A program made the translations under genes and the position numbers. This document shows, piece by piece, positions 54,357-63,615 of a stretch of 64,000 bases of DNA (positions are counted from its first letter, which is position 1; each line of letters begins with the position of its first letter). The notes under the pieces were generated by a model. The model saw only the letters and a program-made list of their open reading frames with translations, made no database searches and was not told the origin of the DNA. Origin of the DNA: Bacteroides caecigallinarum (lineage in GTDB: Bacteria; Bacteroidota; Bacteroidia; Bacteroidales; Bacteroidaceae); the NCBI RefSeq assembly GCF_016902295.1, contig NZ_JACJLQ010000009.1, positions 31,903-95,902 on the forward strand. Direction: 5' to 3'.

Positions 54357-54447
54357 CAAAGATAGTGCAAACCGAGTGAAATACAAAGTGAAAACAAAGT
54401 TTTCAACATTTAATTCCGAGGTGCAGCCCATCTTATCTAAAGATAAC
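54357..54447 (-). promoter_or_regulatory. purT promoter inside the ~90-bp conserved dyad element (copy 2)
   Basis: Minus-strand TTTG (54384-54387), 19-bp spacer, TATCTTTG (54357-54364). The arms AAGATAGTGCA and TGCAGCCCATCTT and central GAAAAC/GTTTTC match copy 1 (12332-12422) almost base for base although the genes are unrelated. Confidence 0.72.
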
Positions 54448-54475
54448 ATTTTTCCTAAAATATTATACCTTGATT

Positions 54476-55549
54476 TTATATTATTCTGTTCAATATAAAA
54501 TGTGAAGGCTGTATGATGAAAGGAGCCTGAGATACCAATATTATGCTTATTACAGCTGCAATAATCCAAAGAAATATCAAAAAAATCTTTACAGGAGTTG
54601 ACATTGGCTCTTTCTTTCCTGCAACATGCAATATAAAATGGATAATGCCCACAATAGGTATTCCAATGACTAATAATCCACACAGAACCATTGTCACTGC
54701 AGCTCCTGTTGATGTACCCACCATATCCCAGTTAATGTAAGGCAATGCTTCATAGAAGAATGCCGGCACACTAACTAAAACTCCTGTCGCTGCCATTAAC
54801 AATGCAAAAAGTACTATCAATGATACTAACACTACAGGAGCGAGGCATATAGCAAGTACAACCAGGAATAATTTGAGAATAAAACCTACAACAGCAAAAA
54901 AAGCGTTTCCAAGTTTTTCAAGGAATGTTCGAGGCTTACCAGAATGGACGTAGTCATTCATCCTTTCGAATCCGTCGGTAACGGTTTTTCCTATATTCTC
55001 CATATTTACAGGCTCACCCCTCATCTGAAGTTTCTCAGTAGCCGTCCGGGCCATAGGTATTATTATCCAAGCAATAATATACGCAATGATAAAGCCATGA
55101 AAGAATATTCCGCATATAAGAGTTATTATTCGCGTCCATGCCACATCCCAACCGAAATATGAAGCAAGTCCGGACAGTACACCTCCAAGAATCTTGTCAT
55201 CTGGATCTCTGAACAGACGGCGTTTAGCCGTATTATCTGAATATGTATTCCTACTTGACTTAGAACCATCACCGCCAGTATCTCCTTCTGAATTTATCTC
55301 TTCAGGCTTACCCATTCTGGCTATCACTTCCTCAACATTTTCTATTGTAATGACTTGCTGTCCACGAGTTATATAGTCTGAAAACAATTCAGAAATACGT
55401 GTTTCCATATCACGTATAATTTCTTCCTCACCTTCTTCGTTACGGAAATGGTACTTCAAATTATTCAAATAGTTGTCAAGCAGTACATACGCATCTTCAT
55501 CTATATTAAAGACCGTACCACCTAAATTTACCGTTAATGTCTTTTTCAT
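54476..55549 (-). CDS. PspC domain membrane protein
   Basis: A 357-residue protein. An N-terminal ~100-residue cytoplasmic part (NLGGTVFNIDEDAYVLLDNYL, EEEIIRDMETRISELF) precedes the PspC domain at about 108-170 (RRLFRDPDDKILGGVLSGLASYFGWDVAWTRI), and further membrane segments follow. Typical Bacteroidetes PspC protein, cotranscribed with and overlapping a PadR regulator by 4 bp. Envelope-stress related by family; exact role unknown. Confidence 0.88.
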   Translation of the reverse strand: MKKTLTVNLGGTVFNIDEDAYVLLDNYLNNLKYHFRNEEGEEEIIRDMETRISELFSDYITRGQQVITIENVEEVIARMGKPEEINSEGDTGGDGSKSSRNTYSDNTAKRRLFRDPDDKILGGVLSGLASYFGWDVAWTRIITLICGIFFHGFIIAYIIAWIIIPMARTATEKLQMRGEPVNMENIGKTVTDGFERMNDYVHSGKPRTFLEKLGNAFFAVVGFILKLFLVVLAICLAPVVLVSLIVLFALLMAATGVLVSVPAFFYEALPYINWDMVGTSTGAAVTMVLCGLLVIGIPIVGIIHFILHVAGKKEPMSTPVKIFLIFLWIIAAVISIILVSQAPFIIQPSHFILNRII

Positions 55550-55893
55550 TTTGATTCAATAGTTAAAAGTTCATTTCTTAAATGATTTACTGTATCGGAA
55601 AGTTCATCCCATGCCGATTCAAGTTCGGACAATACTCCTTCTCCATCTGACGTAAGACTATAATACTTACGTGGTGGTCCCTGAGTTGATTCAATCCATT
55701 CATAAGAAAGAAGACCATCATTCTTCAGTCTTGTCAGCAGCGGATAAAGAGTTCCCTCTACAACAATCAGTTTCGCTTCTTTCAGCTTCAATATTATATC
55801 CGAAGCATACGACGGTTCCCTATGCAGTAACAGGAGAATACAATACTCAAGCATCCCCTTACGCATCTGAGACTTTACATTGTCAACATTCAT
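55546..55893 (-). CDS. PadR family transcriptional regulator
   Basis: A 115-residue winged-helix protein with QMRKGMLEYCILLLLHREPSYASDIILKLKEAKLIVVEGTLYPLLTRLKNDGLL and a helical dimerisation tail. It overlaps the PspC gene (ATGA), so it is very likely its dedicated regulator. A -7 element TATATTTG lies on the minus strand at 55924-55931. Confidence 0.9.
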   Translation of the reverse strand: MNVDNVKSQMRKGMLEYCILLLLHREPSYASDIILKLKEAKLIVVEGTLYPLLTRLKNDGLLSYEWIESTQGPPRKYYSLTSDGEGVLSELESAWDELSDTVNHLRNELLTIESK

Positions 55894-56029
55894 AAATATT
55901 TATATTGATTTATTTGTTTAGCACAAATATATGTATAATTCAACTACCTTGTATTGCAAAGTACTTGATATATTCATTTTTTCAGCATAATTAACAGTGA
56001 AGACCGTTATAATGAATTGTATAAAAAGT

Positions 56030-56037
56030 TATTTTTG
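56030..56037 (+). promoter_or_regulatory. -7 element of GNAT gene
   Basis: TATTTTTG, 30 nt before the ATG. No clear -33 element. Confidence 0.5.
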
Positions 56038-56066
56038 CAATTGTACAAATAAAAAAACGACTAAAT

Positions 56067-56567
56067 ATGGTTTCAATTAGAAAAGCTACAACAGAGGATA
56101 TCCCACTGATAAACAAACTTGCTTGGATAGCATTTCCTGCTACATACCAGGATATCCTGACCAAAGAACAGATTGATTACATGATGGACTGGATGTATTC
56201 GCCGGAAAATCTCCTAAAACAGATGACAGAAGAAGGGCATGTATATTACATGGCTTTCACCGACAATGAGCCTGCCGGATATGTATCAATACAGAAAGAA
56301 GCAGAAGATTTGTTTCATCTTCAGAAAATATACGTCTTGCCAAAGTTTCAAAAGGAGCATATAGGAAAATTATTATTCTGTAAAGCCAAGGAAGCTGTAA
56401 AAGAAATAAACAAGAAACCATGCAGGATGGAACTCAACGTAAACCGCAATAATAAGGCACTTGGATTTTATCTCCACATGGGCATGAAGAAAGCGTCGGA
56501 AGGTGATTTCGATATTGGAAACGGATTCTATATGAACGATTATATAATGTCAATCGATATAGAATAA
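56067..56567 (+). CDS. GNAT family N-acetyltransferase
   Basis: A 166-residue acetyltransferase: VSIRKATTEDIPLINKLAW start, acetyl-CoA loop in LQKIYVLPKFQKEHIGKLL (the usual Q/RxxGxG/A is reduced to QKEHIG), and NRNNKALGFYLHMGM. Substrate unknown. Monocistronic. Confidence 0.88.
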   Translation: MVSIRKATTEDIPLINKLAWIAFPATYQDILTKEQIDYMMDWMYSPENLLKQMTEEGHVYYMAFTDNEPAGYVSIQKEAEDLFHLQKIYVLPKFQKEHIGKLLFCKAKEAVKEINKKPCRMELNVNRNNKALGFYLHMGMKKASEGDFDIGNGFYMNDYIMSIDIE

Positions 56568-56570
56568 AAA

Positions 56571-56616
56571 AATGCATGCAGTAATCGGAAAAGATTCACA
56601 CTGCATGCATTTTTTA
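56571..56616. terminator. Bidirectional terminator between GNAT and DUF4301 genes
   Basis: Perfect 12-bp stem AATGCATGCAGT (56571-56582) with complement at 56600-56611, flanked by A-run and T-run. Confidence 0.85.
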
Positions 56617-56639
56617 TCTTATTAATATAATACTATGAA

Positions 56640-58160
56640 TTACTGATGCTGGTCTCTCAGCAAGTCATTAACAGTCTTTACAGGATTGAAAGTGCTCAAT
56701 GGAACTTCCACAAAAACAGTACTCCAGTCGCTCATCGAACCATTCCACAATCCTGGAAGTTCAAGCGCCTTAAGTTCTTTACCGCCTTTTGACTTGTATG
56801 AAATAAAGCCTGTAGCCTTGTCAACATAGTTCACAAGATTGAACTTATTGCCTTTATAATCGCGAATAGCGCAAACTAAATCAACAGGATTGAAGTGAGT
56901 ACCCTTCTCGAACATAGCTTTCTTTTCAGGATCGTTCATGTCAATCTGTGAACTTTCCAGAATCTGCAAAGAGACACTTCCATCAGGATTATAGGCAAGG
57001 AACGGACCACCACCAGGTTCGCCGACGTTCTTAACCATACCACATACACGCATAGGACGGTTAAGTTTCTTACGCAAATAGATAACCAAATCGGCATCTT
57101 CCAAGTCCTTAATATCATCCTTACGGCAATGCAACTGTTGCTGGACAAAACGGATAATGTTTTCAAGTTCATCATGACGGTAATGTCCACTGTCAAGAAG
57201 CTGCAAATATTCGAAAGCCTGTTTCTGAAGTGTAACCAATACTCCGGCAAGTAATTTCTTATAAGTAACGGTATCAGCTTTCAGTCTGTCAGGAACAACG
57301 TTGTCGATATTCTTGATAAATACTATATCAGCATCAAGGTCATTAAGATTTTCAATCAAAGCGCCATGACCACCCGGACGGAACAACAGTTTTCCATTAT
57401 CACGGAAAGGCTTGTTTTCCATATCAGCAGCCACAGTGTCTGTACTTGGTTTCTGTTCAGAGAAACTGATGTTATATTTTATACCATATTTGGCAGCATA
57501 TTGCGCTACTTTTTCATCAACAAGTTTAGCGAAAAGTTCACGATGTTCAGTAGAAACGGTAAAGTGTACATTAACTTCCCCGCTCTTTCCTGCTGCATAA
57601 AGCGCACCTTCTACAAGATGTTCTTCAAGAGGAGTACGTGCTCCGTTTTCATATTTATGGAACTTAAGCAAGCCTTTAGGAAGTGAACCATAATTCAATC
57701 CTGCGGACTCAAGCAGGTTGGCCACAACAGCCTTATAGTTACCTTCAGCTACCAATGCATCGATACCTTTACCGTTATTCTTTACGCAAGCGGCGTCAAG
57801 ATCGGCATAAAAAGCGAAATTCTTGATATTGTTGAAGAATTTCTTTTCGAAATCAGTAGTTGGAACATCATAATCTGCACCCAGGAACTCAAACATATTC
57901 TTAAACATACGACTCGCGGCACCTGATGCAGGCACAAATTTAACGACTTTCTTATCGCTTTCCTTATACGAGTCCCATGCCGCAAGATATGTCTTTTGAG
58001 CATCCTCGCCTATCAACATGATACCACGGTTTTCTACAGATGCAGCCGCAAATAGTTTCAAATAAGGGAAACCTTTCTCAAAACAAGCTAACTGTTCGGC
58101 AATCTGCTGCTCGGAAATGCCTTTTTTAGCCAATAAATCTTTGTCTTCTTGTGTTAACAT
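56640..58160 (-). CDS. DUF4301 family protein
   Basis: A 506-residue cytoplasmic protein, DUF4301 over its whole length: FVPASGAASRMFKNMFEFL near residue 80 looks like a nucleotide-sugar-transferase-type loop, FRPGGHGALIENLNDLDADIVFIKNIDNV and GMVKNVGEPGGGPFLAYNPDG later support a nucleotidyltransferase-like fold. Activity not established. A -7 element TAATTTTG lies on the minus strand at 58209-58216. Confidence 0.85.
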   Translation of the reverse strand: MLTQEDKDLLAKKGISEQQIAEQLACFEKGFPYLKLFAAASVENRGIMLIGEDAQKTYLAAWDSYKESDKKVVKFVPASGAASRMFKNMFEFLGADYDVPTTDFEKKFFNNIKNFAFYADLDAACVKNNGKGIDALVAEGNYKAVVANLLESAGLNYGSLPKGLLKFHKYENGARTPLEEHLVEGALYAAGKSGEVNVHFTVSTEHRELFAKLVDEKVAQYAAKYGIKYNISFSEQKPSTDTVAADMENKPFRDNGKLLFRPGGHGALIENLNDLDADIVFIKNIDNVVPDRLKADTVTYKKLLAGVLVTLQKQAFEYLQLLDSGHYRHDELENIIRFVQQQLHCRKDDIKDLEDADLVIYLRKKLNRPMRVCGMVKNVGEPGGGPFLAYNPDGSVSLQILESSQIDMNDPEKKAMFEKGTHFNPVDLVCAIRDYKGNKFNLVNYVDKATGFISYKSKGGKELKALELPGLWNGSMSDWSTVFVEVPLSTFNPVKTVNDLLRDQHQ

Positions 58161-58289
58161 ATTGTATAAATTAAGTAATGAATTCGTTCTATGGTATATA
58201 AATCAGTTCAAAATTATAAAAAAGAACGAAATATAACACATATAAATAAGAAAAAAACTACCTTTACACGGAAGAAAAAAGATTAAGCC

Positions 58290-60506
58290 ATGGAAGAAAC
58301 CGCTTTTTTTAACAAAAACGAAAAAGAACAACTTGTTTCACTATATAAGAAACTGCTAAGACTATCAAAAGATACACTGCAAAAGGACGATTGCAGAAAA
58401 ATAAAATCACACCTTATCAAGGTGATGAAAGACGGAAGCATCCCAAGAAATGCCTTTGGAATGAATCCGATAATCAAGGATATGCAGACTGCTGTAATAG
58501 TTGCCGAAGAAATAGGTATGCGCCGTGCGTCAATACTCGGAATAATGTTGCACGAGTCTGTAAAATATAATTTGTGTACACTTGAAGAAGTAAAAAACGA
58601 ATATGGCGAAGACGTTGCAATAATAATCAAAGGATTGGTGAAAATAAACGAGCTATATGCCAAAAGCCCTACAATAGAATCCGAGAACTTCAGAAACTTG
58701 CTGTTGTCCTTCGCCGAAGACATGAGAGTGATACTTATCATTATTGCTGACAGGGTGAACCTCATGCGTCAGATAAAGGACAGCGAGAATGATGAAGCCA
58801 GAATCATGGTCTCAAACGAAGCGGCATATCTATACGCTCCGCTTGCACACAAACTCGGACTATACAAGCTAAAATCCGAACTTGAGGATTTGTCATTGAA
58901 ATATACACAACATGATATATATTATCACATCAAGGACAAGCTTAATGCGACAAAAGCAGCCCGCGACAGATACATCGACGCATTTATAGAACCTATAAAG
59001 AAGAAATTGGAAGAAGCCGGACTCAAGTTCCACATGAAAGGCAGAACCAAGTCTATTCACTCCATTTATCAGAAGATGAAAAAACAGGGGTGCCCTTTCG
59101 AAGGTGTATATGACCTGTTTGCTATCAGAATTATCCTCAATTCAGAACTTGACAAGGAAAAACAGGAGTGCTGGCAGGCTTACTCCATCGTTACTGATAT
59201 GTATCTTCCTAACCCTAAACGTCTTCGCGACTGGCTGTCTGTTCCTAAAAGCAACGGATACGAATCATTACACATCACCGTAATGGGTCCTGAAGGGAAA
59301 TGGGTTGAAGTACAGATTCGTACCGAAAGGATGGACGAAATAGCAGAGAAAGGATTGGCCGCACACTGGAGATATAAAGGAATAAAGGGCGAGACAGGAC
59401 TTGACGAGTGGTTGAACTCAATACGCGAGACGCTTGAAAATGCCGACAGCGACCTTGAAGCTATGGACCAGTTCAAACTCGACCTGTATAAGGATGAAGT
59501 GTTCGTTTTCACTCCTAAAGGCGATTTATACAAACTGCCTCAGGGAGCGACTGTTCTTGACTTTGCTTTTACAATCCATACCAACCTGGGAAGCAAATGT
59601 ATCGGAGCAAGGGTTAATGGAAAGAATGTACAACTCAAACAGATACTGAACAGTGGAGACCAGGTTGAAATAATGACTTCGAGCACACAGGTACCTAAGC
59701 AGGACTGGCTGAATTTTGTTACTACTTCGAAAGCAAGAACAAAAATCAGACAGGCATTGAAGGAAATTGCCGCCAGACAGACACAGTTTGCGAAAGAAAC
59801 CCTGGAACGTAAATTCAAGAATAAAAAGATTGAATATGACGAATCCATACTTATGAGACTCATCAAAAAAATGGGTTTCAAGACTGTTACCGATTTCTAT
59901 AAAAGCATATCCGACGAAAGCAGTGATATAAACAATATTATAGAAAAATATCAGGAGTTACAGAAACGAGAGACAGAACAACGTGATGAAGTGATATACA
60001 GAAGCGCTGAAGGATACAACCTGCAGCAGAACACAGAGTTGAAAGATTATTTCAAGGACGATGTATTGGTTATTGACCAAAACCTGAAAGGTATTGACTT
60101 CAACCTTGCAAAATGCTGTAATCCTATTTATGGCGACGATGTATTCGGATTTGTTACCATATCAGGCGGCATAAAAATCCACCGGTGCGACTGTCCAAAC
60201 GCTCATGATATGAAGTCGCGCTTTCCGTACAGAATTGTACGCGCAAGATGGGCGGGCAAGAGCCAGGGCAAGCAATATCCTATTACACTGAAGATTGTCG
60301 GTCATGACGATATTGGTATAGTAACTAATATAACGTCAATAATAAACAAGGAAAACAATATCCTTTTAAGGTCTATAAGTGTAGATTCAAACGACGGACT
60401 ATTCTCCGGAATGCTGACGGTAATGGTGGACGATACATCAAAACTTGAGGCTTTGATAAAGAAACTGAGGACAGTAAAAGGTGTCAAACAGGTGAACCGA
60501 GGTTAA
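58290..60506 (+). CDS. RelA/SpoT homologue with degenerate hydrolase site
   Basis: A 738-residue RSH protein with all five domains: HD-like (about 30-180), synthetase (about 230-360: GRTKSIHSIYQKM, YDLFAIRIIL, PKSNGYESLHITV, EVQIRTERM), TGS (about 400-460), zinc-finger-like CC region (NLAKCCNPIYGD, HRCDCPNAHD) and ACT. The hydrolase motif HDxxED reads HESVKY at 88-93, so D, E and D are all replaced, and the preceding His-box is lost. It is probably a (p)ppGpp synthetase without hydrolase activity; synthetase residues look complete, with RLRD in place of RxKD. A second, hydrolase-competent RSH would be expected elsewhere. Confidence 0.9.
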   Translation: MEETAFFNKNEKEQLVSLYKKLLRLSKDTLQKDDCRKIKSHLIKVMKDGSIPRNAFGMNPIIKDMQTAVIVAEEIGMRRASILGIMLHESVKYNLCTLEEVKNEYGEDVAIIIKGLVKINELYAKSPTIESENFRNLLLSFAEDMRVILIIIADRVNLMRQIKDSENDEARIMVSNEAAYLYAPLAHKLGLYKLKSELEDLSLKYTQHDIYYHIKDKLNATKAARDRYIDAFIEPIKKKLEEAGLKFHMKGRTKSIHSIYQKMKKQGCPFEGVYDLFAIRIILNSELDKEKQECWQAYSIVTDMYLPNPKRLRDWLSVPKSNGYESLHITVMGPEGKWVEVQIRTERMDEIAEKGLAAHWRYKGIKGETGLDEWLNSIRETLENADSDLEAMDQFKLDLYKDEVFVFTPKGDLYKLPQGATVLDFAFTIHTNLGSKCIGARVNGKNVQLKQILNSGDQVEIMTSSTQVPKQDWLNFVTTSKARTKIRQALKEIAARQTQFAKETLERKFKNKKIEYDESILMRLIKKMGFKTVTDFYKSISDESSDINNIIEKYQELQKRETEQRDEVIYRSAEGYNLQQNTELKDYFKDDVLVIDQNLKGIDFNLAKCCNPIYGDDVFGFVTISGGIKIHRCDCPNAHDMKSRFPYRIVRARWAGKSQGKQYPITLKIVGHDDIGIVTNITSIINKENNILLRSISVDSNDGLFSGMLTVMVDDTSKLEALIKKLRTVKGVKQVNRG

Positions 60507-60574
60507 AATCAGCACTATACAGGAAACATCTGTTAATTTTACCGCAAAACATGTACAGAGAATAATTTAAAAAG

Positions 60575-60582
60575 TAAATTTG
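60575..60582 (+). promoter_or_regulatory. -7 element of DUF1573 gene
   Basis: TAAATTTG, 26 nt upstream of the ATG; no TTTG at -33. Confidence 0.5.
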
Positions 60583-60608
60583 CAACGTTAAATATAAAAC
60601 CCAATAAT

Positions 60609-61010
60609 ATGAGAAAGTTCATTCTTACCACATTAATGCTTTTTATGGGTATTGTAATGGTAGTAGCAGCAGGCACAGCTGAAATTAAATTCGAAAATAC
60701 CACTCACGATTTCGGCAGTTTTTCCGAAAGCAGTCCGAAGGTGACATGCACATTCAAGTTTACAAACGTAGGCGACGGTCCGTTAGTGATACACCAGGCT
60801 ATAGCAACATGCGGATGTACCGTACCACAATATCCCAAAGAACCGATACAACCGGGAGAAAGCGGTGAGATAACTGTTACATACAATGGTGCCGGAAAGT
60901 TCCCCGGAAGATTCCAGAAAACTATAACATTACGTACTAACGGAAAGTCTGAAATCACCCGTCTGATAGTAAAAGGTGATATGATGCCTGCGGCTGCTGA
61001 CGCAGAATAA
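60609..61010 (+). CDS. DUF1573 exported protein
   Basis: A 133-residue exported protein (signal to about residue 21) with one DUF1573 Ig-like domain: FENTTHDFGSFSESSPKVTCTFKFTNVGDGPLVIHQAIATCGCTVPQYPKEPIQPGESG. Function unknown, common in Bacteroidetes envelopes. Confidence 0.88.
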   Translation: MRKFILTTLMLFMGIVMVVAAGTAEIKFENTTHDFGSFSESSPKVTCTFKFTNVGDGPLVIHQAIATCGCTVPQYPKEPIQPGESGEITVTYNGAGKFPGRFQKTITLRTNGKSEITRLIVKGDMMPAAADAE

Positions 61011-61029
61011 AAAAATAAACAATAGAATA

Positions 61030-61073
61030 TATAAAGAAATAGGCTGTCATGCGTGACAGCCTATTTCTTTATA
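61030..61073. terminator. Bidirectional terminator with perfect 20-bp stem
   Basis: Arms 61030-61049 and 61054-61073 are exact complements around a TGCG loop (core AGGCTGTCA/TGACAGCCT), with A-rich and T-rich ends. Serves the convergent DUF1573 and GH9 genes. Confidence 0.9.
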
Positions 61074-61083
61074 TATCTTTCAA

Positions 61084-63615
61084 TTATTTTCTATCGACTA
61101 TGTTCTTAAATATAGAGCCGAATATTATATACTGTGTGTTACCAGCAATTGTACCTTCATTCTGTCCCCACAAGAAAGGCCAGTCATCGAAATTTTCGAA
61201 ATGGTCCGGCTTACGGAAAAGTAATCCAGGAGCGACATTGCCAGGGATGAATGAAAAGTCAGCCCTATTATTACCATAAAATACCTTCTTAGGACGTGCT
61301 GCTCCAACTGCCGCGACAAACGAATAATTATGATAAGGATGACAACCGAACATCCAGTTGGCGGCGCGATATACCTCATCTTTCTTCACTATTTCCGGAT
61401 AATAATAATGAGCGAAACATACTGCTGTTCCAAAACTGAGCACCTGATTGCTTCCTGCCCAGTTTCCAAGACCAATAGGCACACCGTATGGATTCTGCTT
61501 GTCAAAACCACTAATGTATTTTGCAAATTTCTCTACGTATGGTTTCAGTTTGTCACGGTAAGCTTCATCCATATAAGGAATAGCGTCTAATGCTGTCTGA
61601 ATATTAAATTCAAGATTCCGGTCCAATCCGCTCCATATTTCCTTCATAAAGGCATCAAGATATTTTTTATCGCGCGTAGCGGCATATAACTGCATATTGG
61701 TGGCCGCAAATCCGTATTTCCTTTGGTCTGAGGATTTTTTATCAGACAATTTCATTAATTCCTCAGCCTCCTGCATCAGACGCTTTGACTGCTTCAACGC
61801 TCTTGCGGCCAGACTGTCATTATAGCCTTCGAGTGCATGGGCAGCAGCCGCAAACATAGTCGCCGCACGCATATCGAGCTCAGGATTTCTCGTTGTAAAT
61901 GCCCACATGTCATCGGGAGTTCCACTCCGTTTGCCATCAGCTGACACTTCATAAGGTTTTAAAGAAGGATCATAATGTAACCCGTCGGTTATGGATGCCG
62001 CATCACCAAGATGATGATAATTGTCCAGCACTGAGTTTGACAATGTAGAAGCCATGTGACCAATCTGTTCAGCCTGTGCCACCAGATTTAATGTTCCGTG
62101 TTCAATATATTGCATTATATCAGGTTTACCGTCTGGACAATGCAAATCAACATAACGTTGCTGTTCGCTTACGAATGTCTCGTCACGCTGTGGTTTGAAT
62201 AATTCCCATGTACGAATGAAGTTTTCCACAACATTAATATTCGAACCCGTCTCAATATCAAAATCACCCGCATCGAAGAAACCACCGACATTCAAACCCG
62301 GTATAAGCTCCAAAGGTTTGTATTTAGTATCAGTAGTTGGTCCCTGATAATGCAAATCAAAGTGGTCGCTTGGAGGAGCCTGCAGATATCCTTCCTTAAA
62401 CGGTTCGCCATGCCATACACGGTACGCTTCGTTCACATACATGTGATTCATGTGTATAGGAACCCATACATCTGTTGTAGCATCTGTTATCTTATCATAT
62501 ACATGGCTATCAATAATGAAATTGTTAGTTTTGACAGTGTCATACTGTATATAATATACACCCGGAGTTTTCACATCCGAAAAGTCGAACTTTACGTAGT
62601 TATACTTGAAATAATCTCCCCACGTTTCTATCTTTCCTTCATAAGCTTTAGACACTGTTCCGTCTTCATTTATTCGCATAAGGGCGGCAACATTTTTGGG
62701 AGTATCATTCTTGTCCAGTTCTATAACGCTTACCTTTGGCTGCTCGGGAGTATATCCCACCTGACAAAAGCCGATATTAGGTTTGCGAATCCAACCATCA
62801 ATGGCGTTTGGCTTAACTGTCCAGCTTACCACCTTTCCGGTCTTGTTTTTGGGAAGGACACTTCTTAATACAAACCATCCATTCTGCGCCAGCATACGGC
62901 CGTCATATAATTCCAACTCAGAATCACTGCTATTAATACTTATCATTCTTTCAGGATCATCCATCGCCATTGTTATATTATGACCTGTTTCAATAGGCAA
63001 TGGATTGATAAAACGCCCGGTTCCTCTGTCGTCGTAAGTCTTAAAACCTTTAAACTGTCTTGGTTTCTCACTGTTGGGACGCGTAACGGTCTGACTGCTG
63101 GCATAACGCGGAAATCTGTTCAGACGACCATCCATAAGGAACGTCTTAAGCCAATATCTTGAGGGCAAGAACTCTAAATTTAGGCCGGCTTTGCCTGCCA
63201 GTTCTTCCGGAACAGGACTGTCAAGCCAGACTGCAATTTCTACAGTCTCGCCTTTTGAGGTGACTACTATCCTACTGTCAAAATCATAATCTTCATAACG
63301 TAACCCAACCTCAATTACACCTTTCTCGCGGTCCACATTCCTGAAAGTCATCTTGGGGACAAGATCCCATTGCTCAGGTGTGCTGTTCAATCTGACCGCA
63401 CCTCCCTGGATACTCCGGATACCATGTTGTATGATTTCAATACCGGAATTTTTTTCATCATTAAACCCACCATCAAAACTATTGCTGAATACCAGCACAT
63501 TGATGCCTTGTTTTTCAAAATACCCTTTATCGTTCAGCTTCAGGTCCTGTGCCTGAGCAAAAGTAGTGGCCAATAGGCCAAATGCTAAGAAAATGTTTTT
63601 CATGTTGTTTTTCAT
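61084..63615 (-). CDS. Glycoside hydrolase family 9 protein
   Basis: An 843-residue secreted enzyme (signal peptide to AQAQ, about residue 23; alternative start at 63603). An N-terminal ~270-residue beta region precedes a CelD-type Ig-like domain (about 285-380, IGFCQVGYTPEQPKVSVI, VKTPGVYYIQYD) and the GH9 (alpha/alpha)6 barrel. Catalytic residues are visible: D448/D451 (GGFFDAGDFD) and E820 (WGQNEGTI). Targets are beta-glucans in the family; the exact substrate is unknown. It stands alone, not in a SusC/SusD locus, within this window. Confidence 0.9.
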   Translation of the reverse strand: MKNNMKNIFLAFGLLATTFAQAQDLKLNDKGYFEKQGINVLVFSNSFDGGFNDEKNSGIEIIQHGIRSIQGGAVRLNSTPEQWDLVPKMTFRNVDREKGVIEVGLRYEDYDFDSRIVVTSKGETVEIAVWLDSPVPEELAGKAGLNLEFLPSRYWLKTFLMDGRLNRFPRYASSQTVTRPNSEKPRQFKGFKTYDDRGTGRFINPLPIETGHNITMAMDDPERMISINSSDSELELYDGRMLAQNGWFVLRSVLPKNKTGKVVSWTVKPNAIDGWIRKPNIGFCQVGYTPEQPKVSVIELDKNDTPKNVAALMRINEDGTVSKAYEGKIETWGDYFKYNYVKFDFSDVKTPGVYYIQYDTVKTNNFIIDSHVYDKITDATTDVWVPIHMNHMYVNEAYRVWHGEPFKEGYLQAPPSDHFDLHYQGPTTDTKYKPLELIPGLNVGGFFDAGDFDIETGSNINVVENFIRTWELFKPQRDETFVSEQQRYVDLHCPDGKPDIMQYIEHGTLNLVAQAEQIGHMASTLSNSVLDNYHHLGDAASITDGLHYDPSLKPYEVSADGKRSGTPDDMWAFTTRNPELDMRAATMFAAAAHALEGYNDSLAARALKQSKRLMQEAEELMKLSDKKSSDQRKYGFAATNMQLYAATRDKKYLDAFMKEIWSGLDRNLEFNIQTALDAIPYMDEAYRDKLKPYVEKFAKYISGFDKQNPYGVPIGLGNWAGSNQVLSFGTAVCFAHYYYPEIVKKDEVYRAANWMFGCHPYHNYSFVAAVGAARPKKVFYGNNRADFSFIPGNVAPGLLFRKPDHFENFDDWPFLWGQNEGTIAGNTQYIIFGSIFKNIVDRK

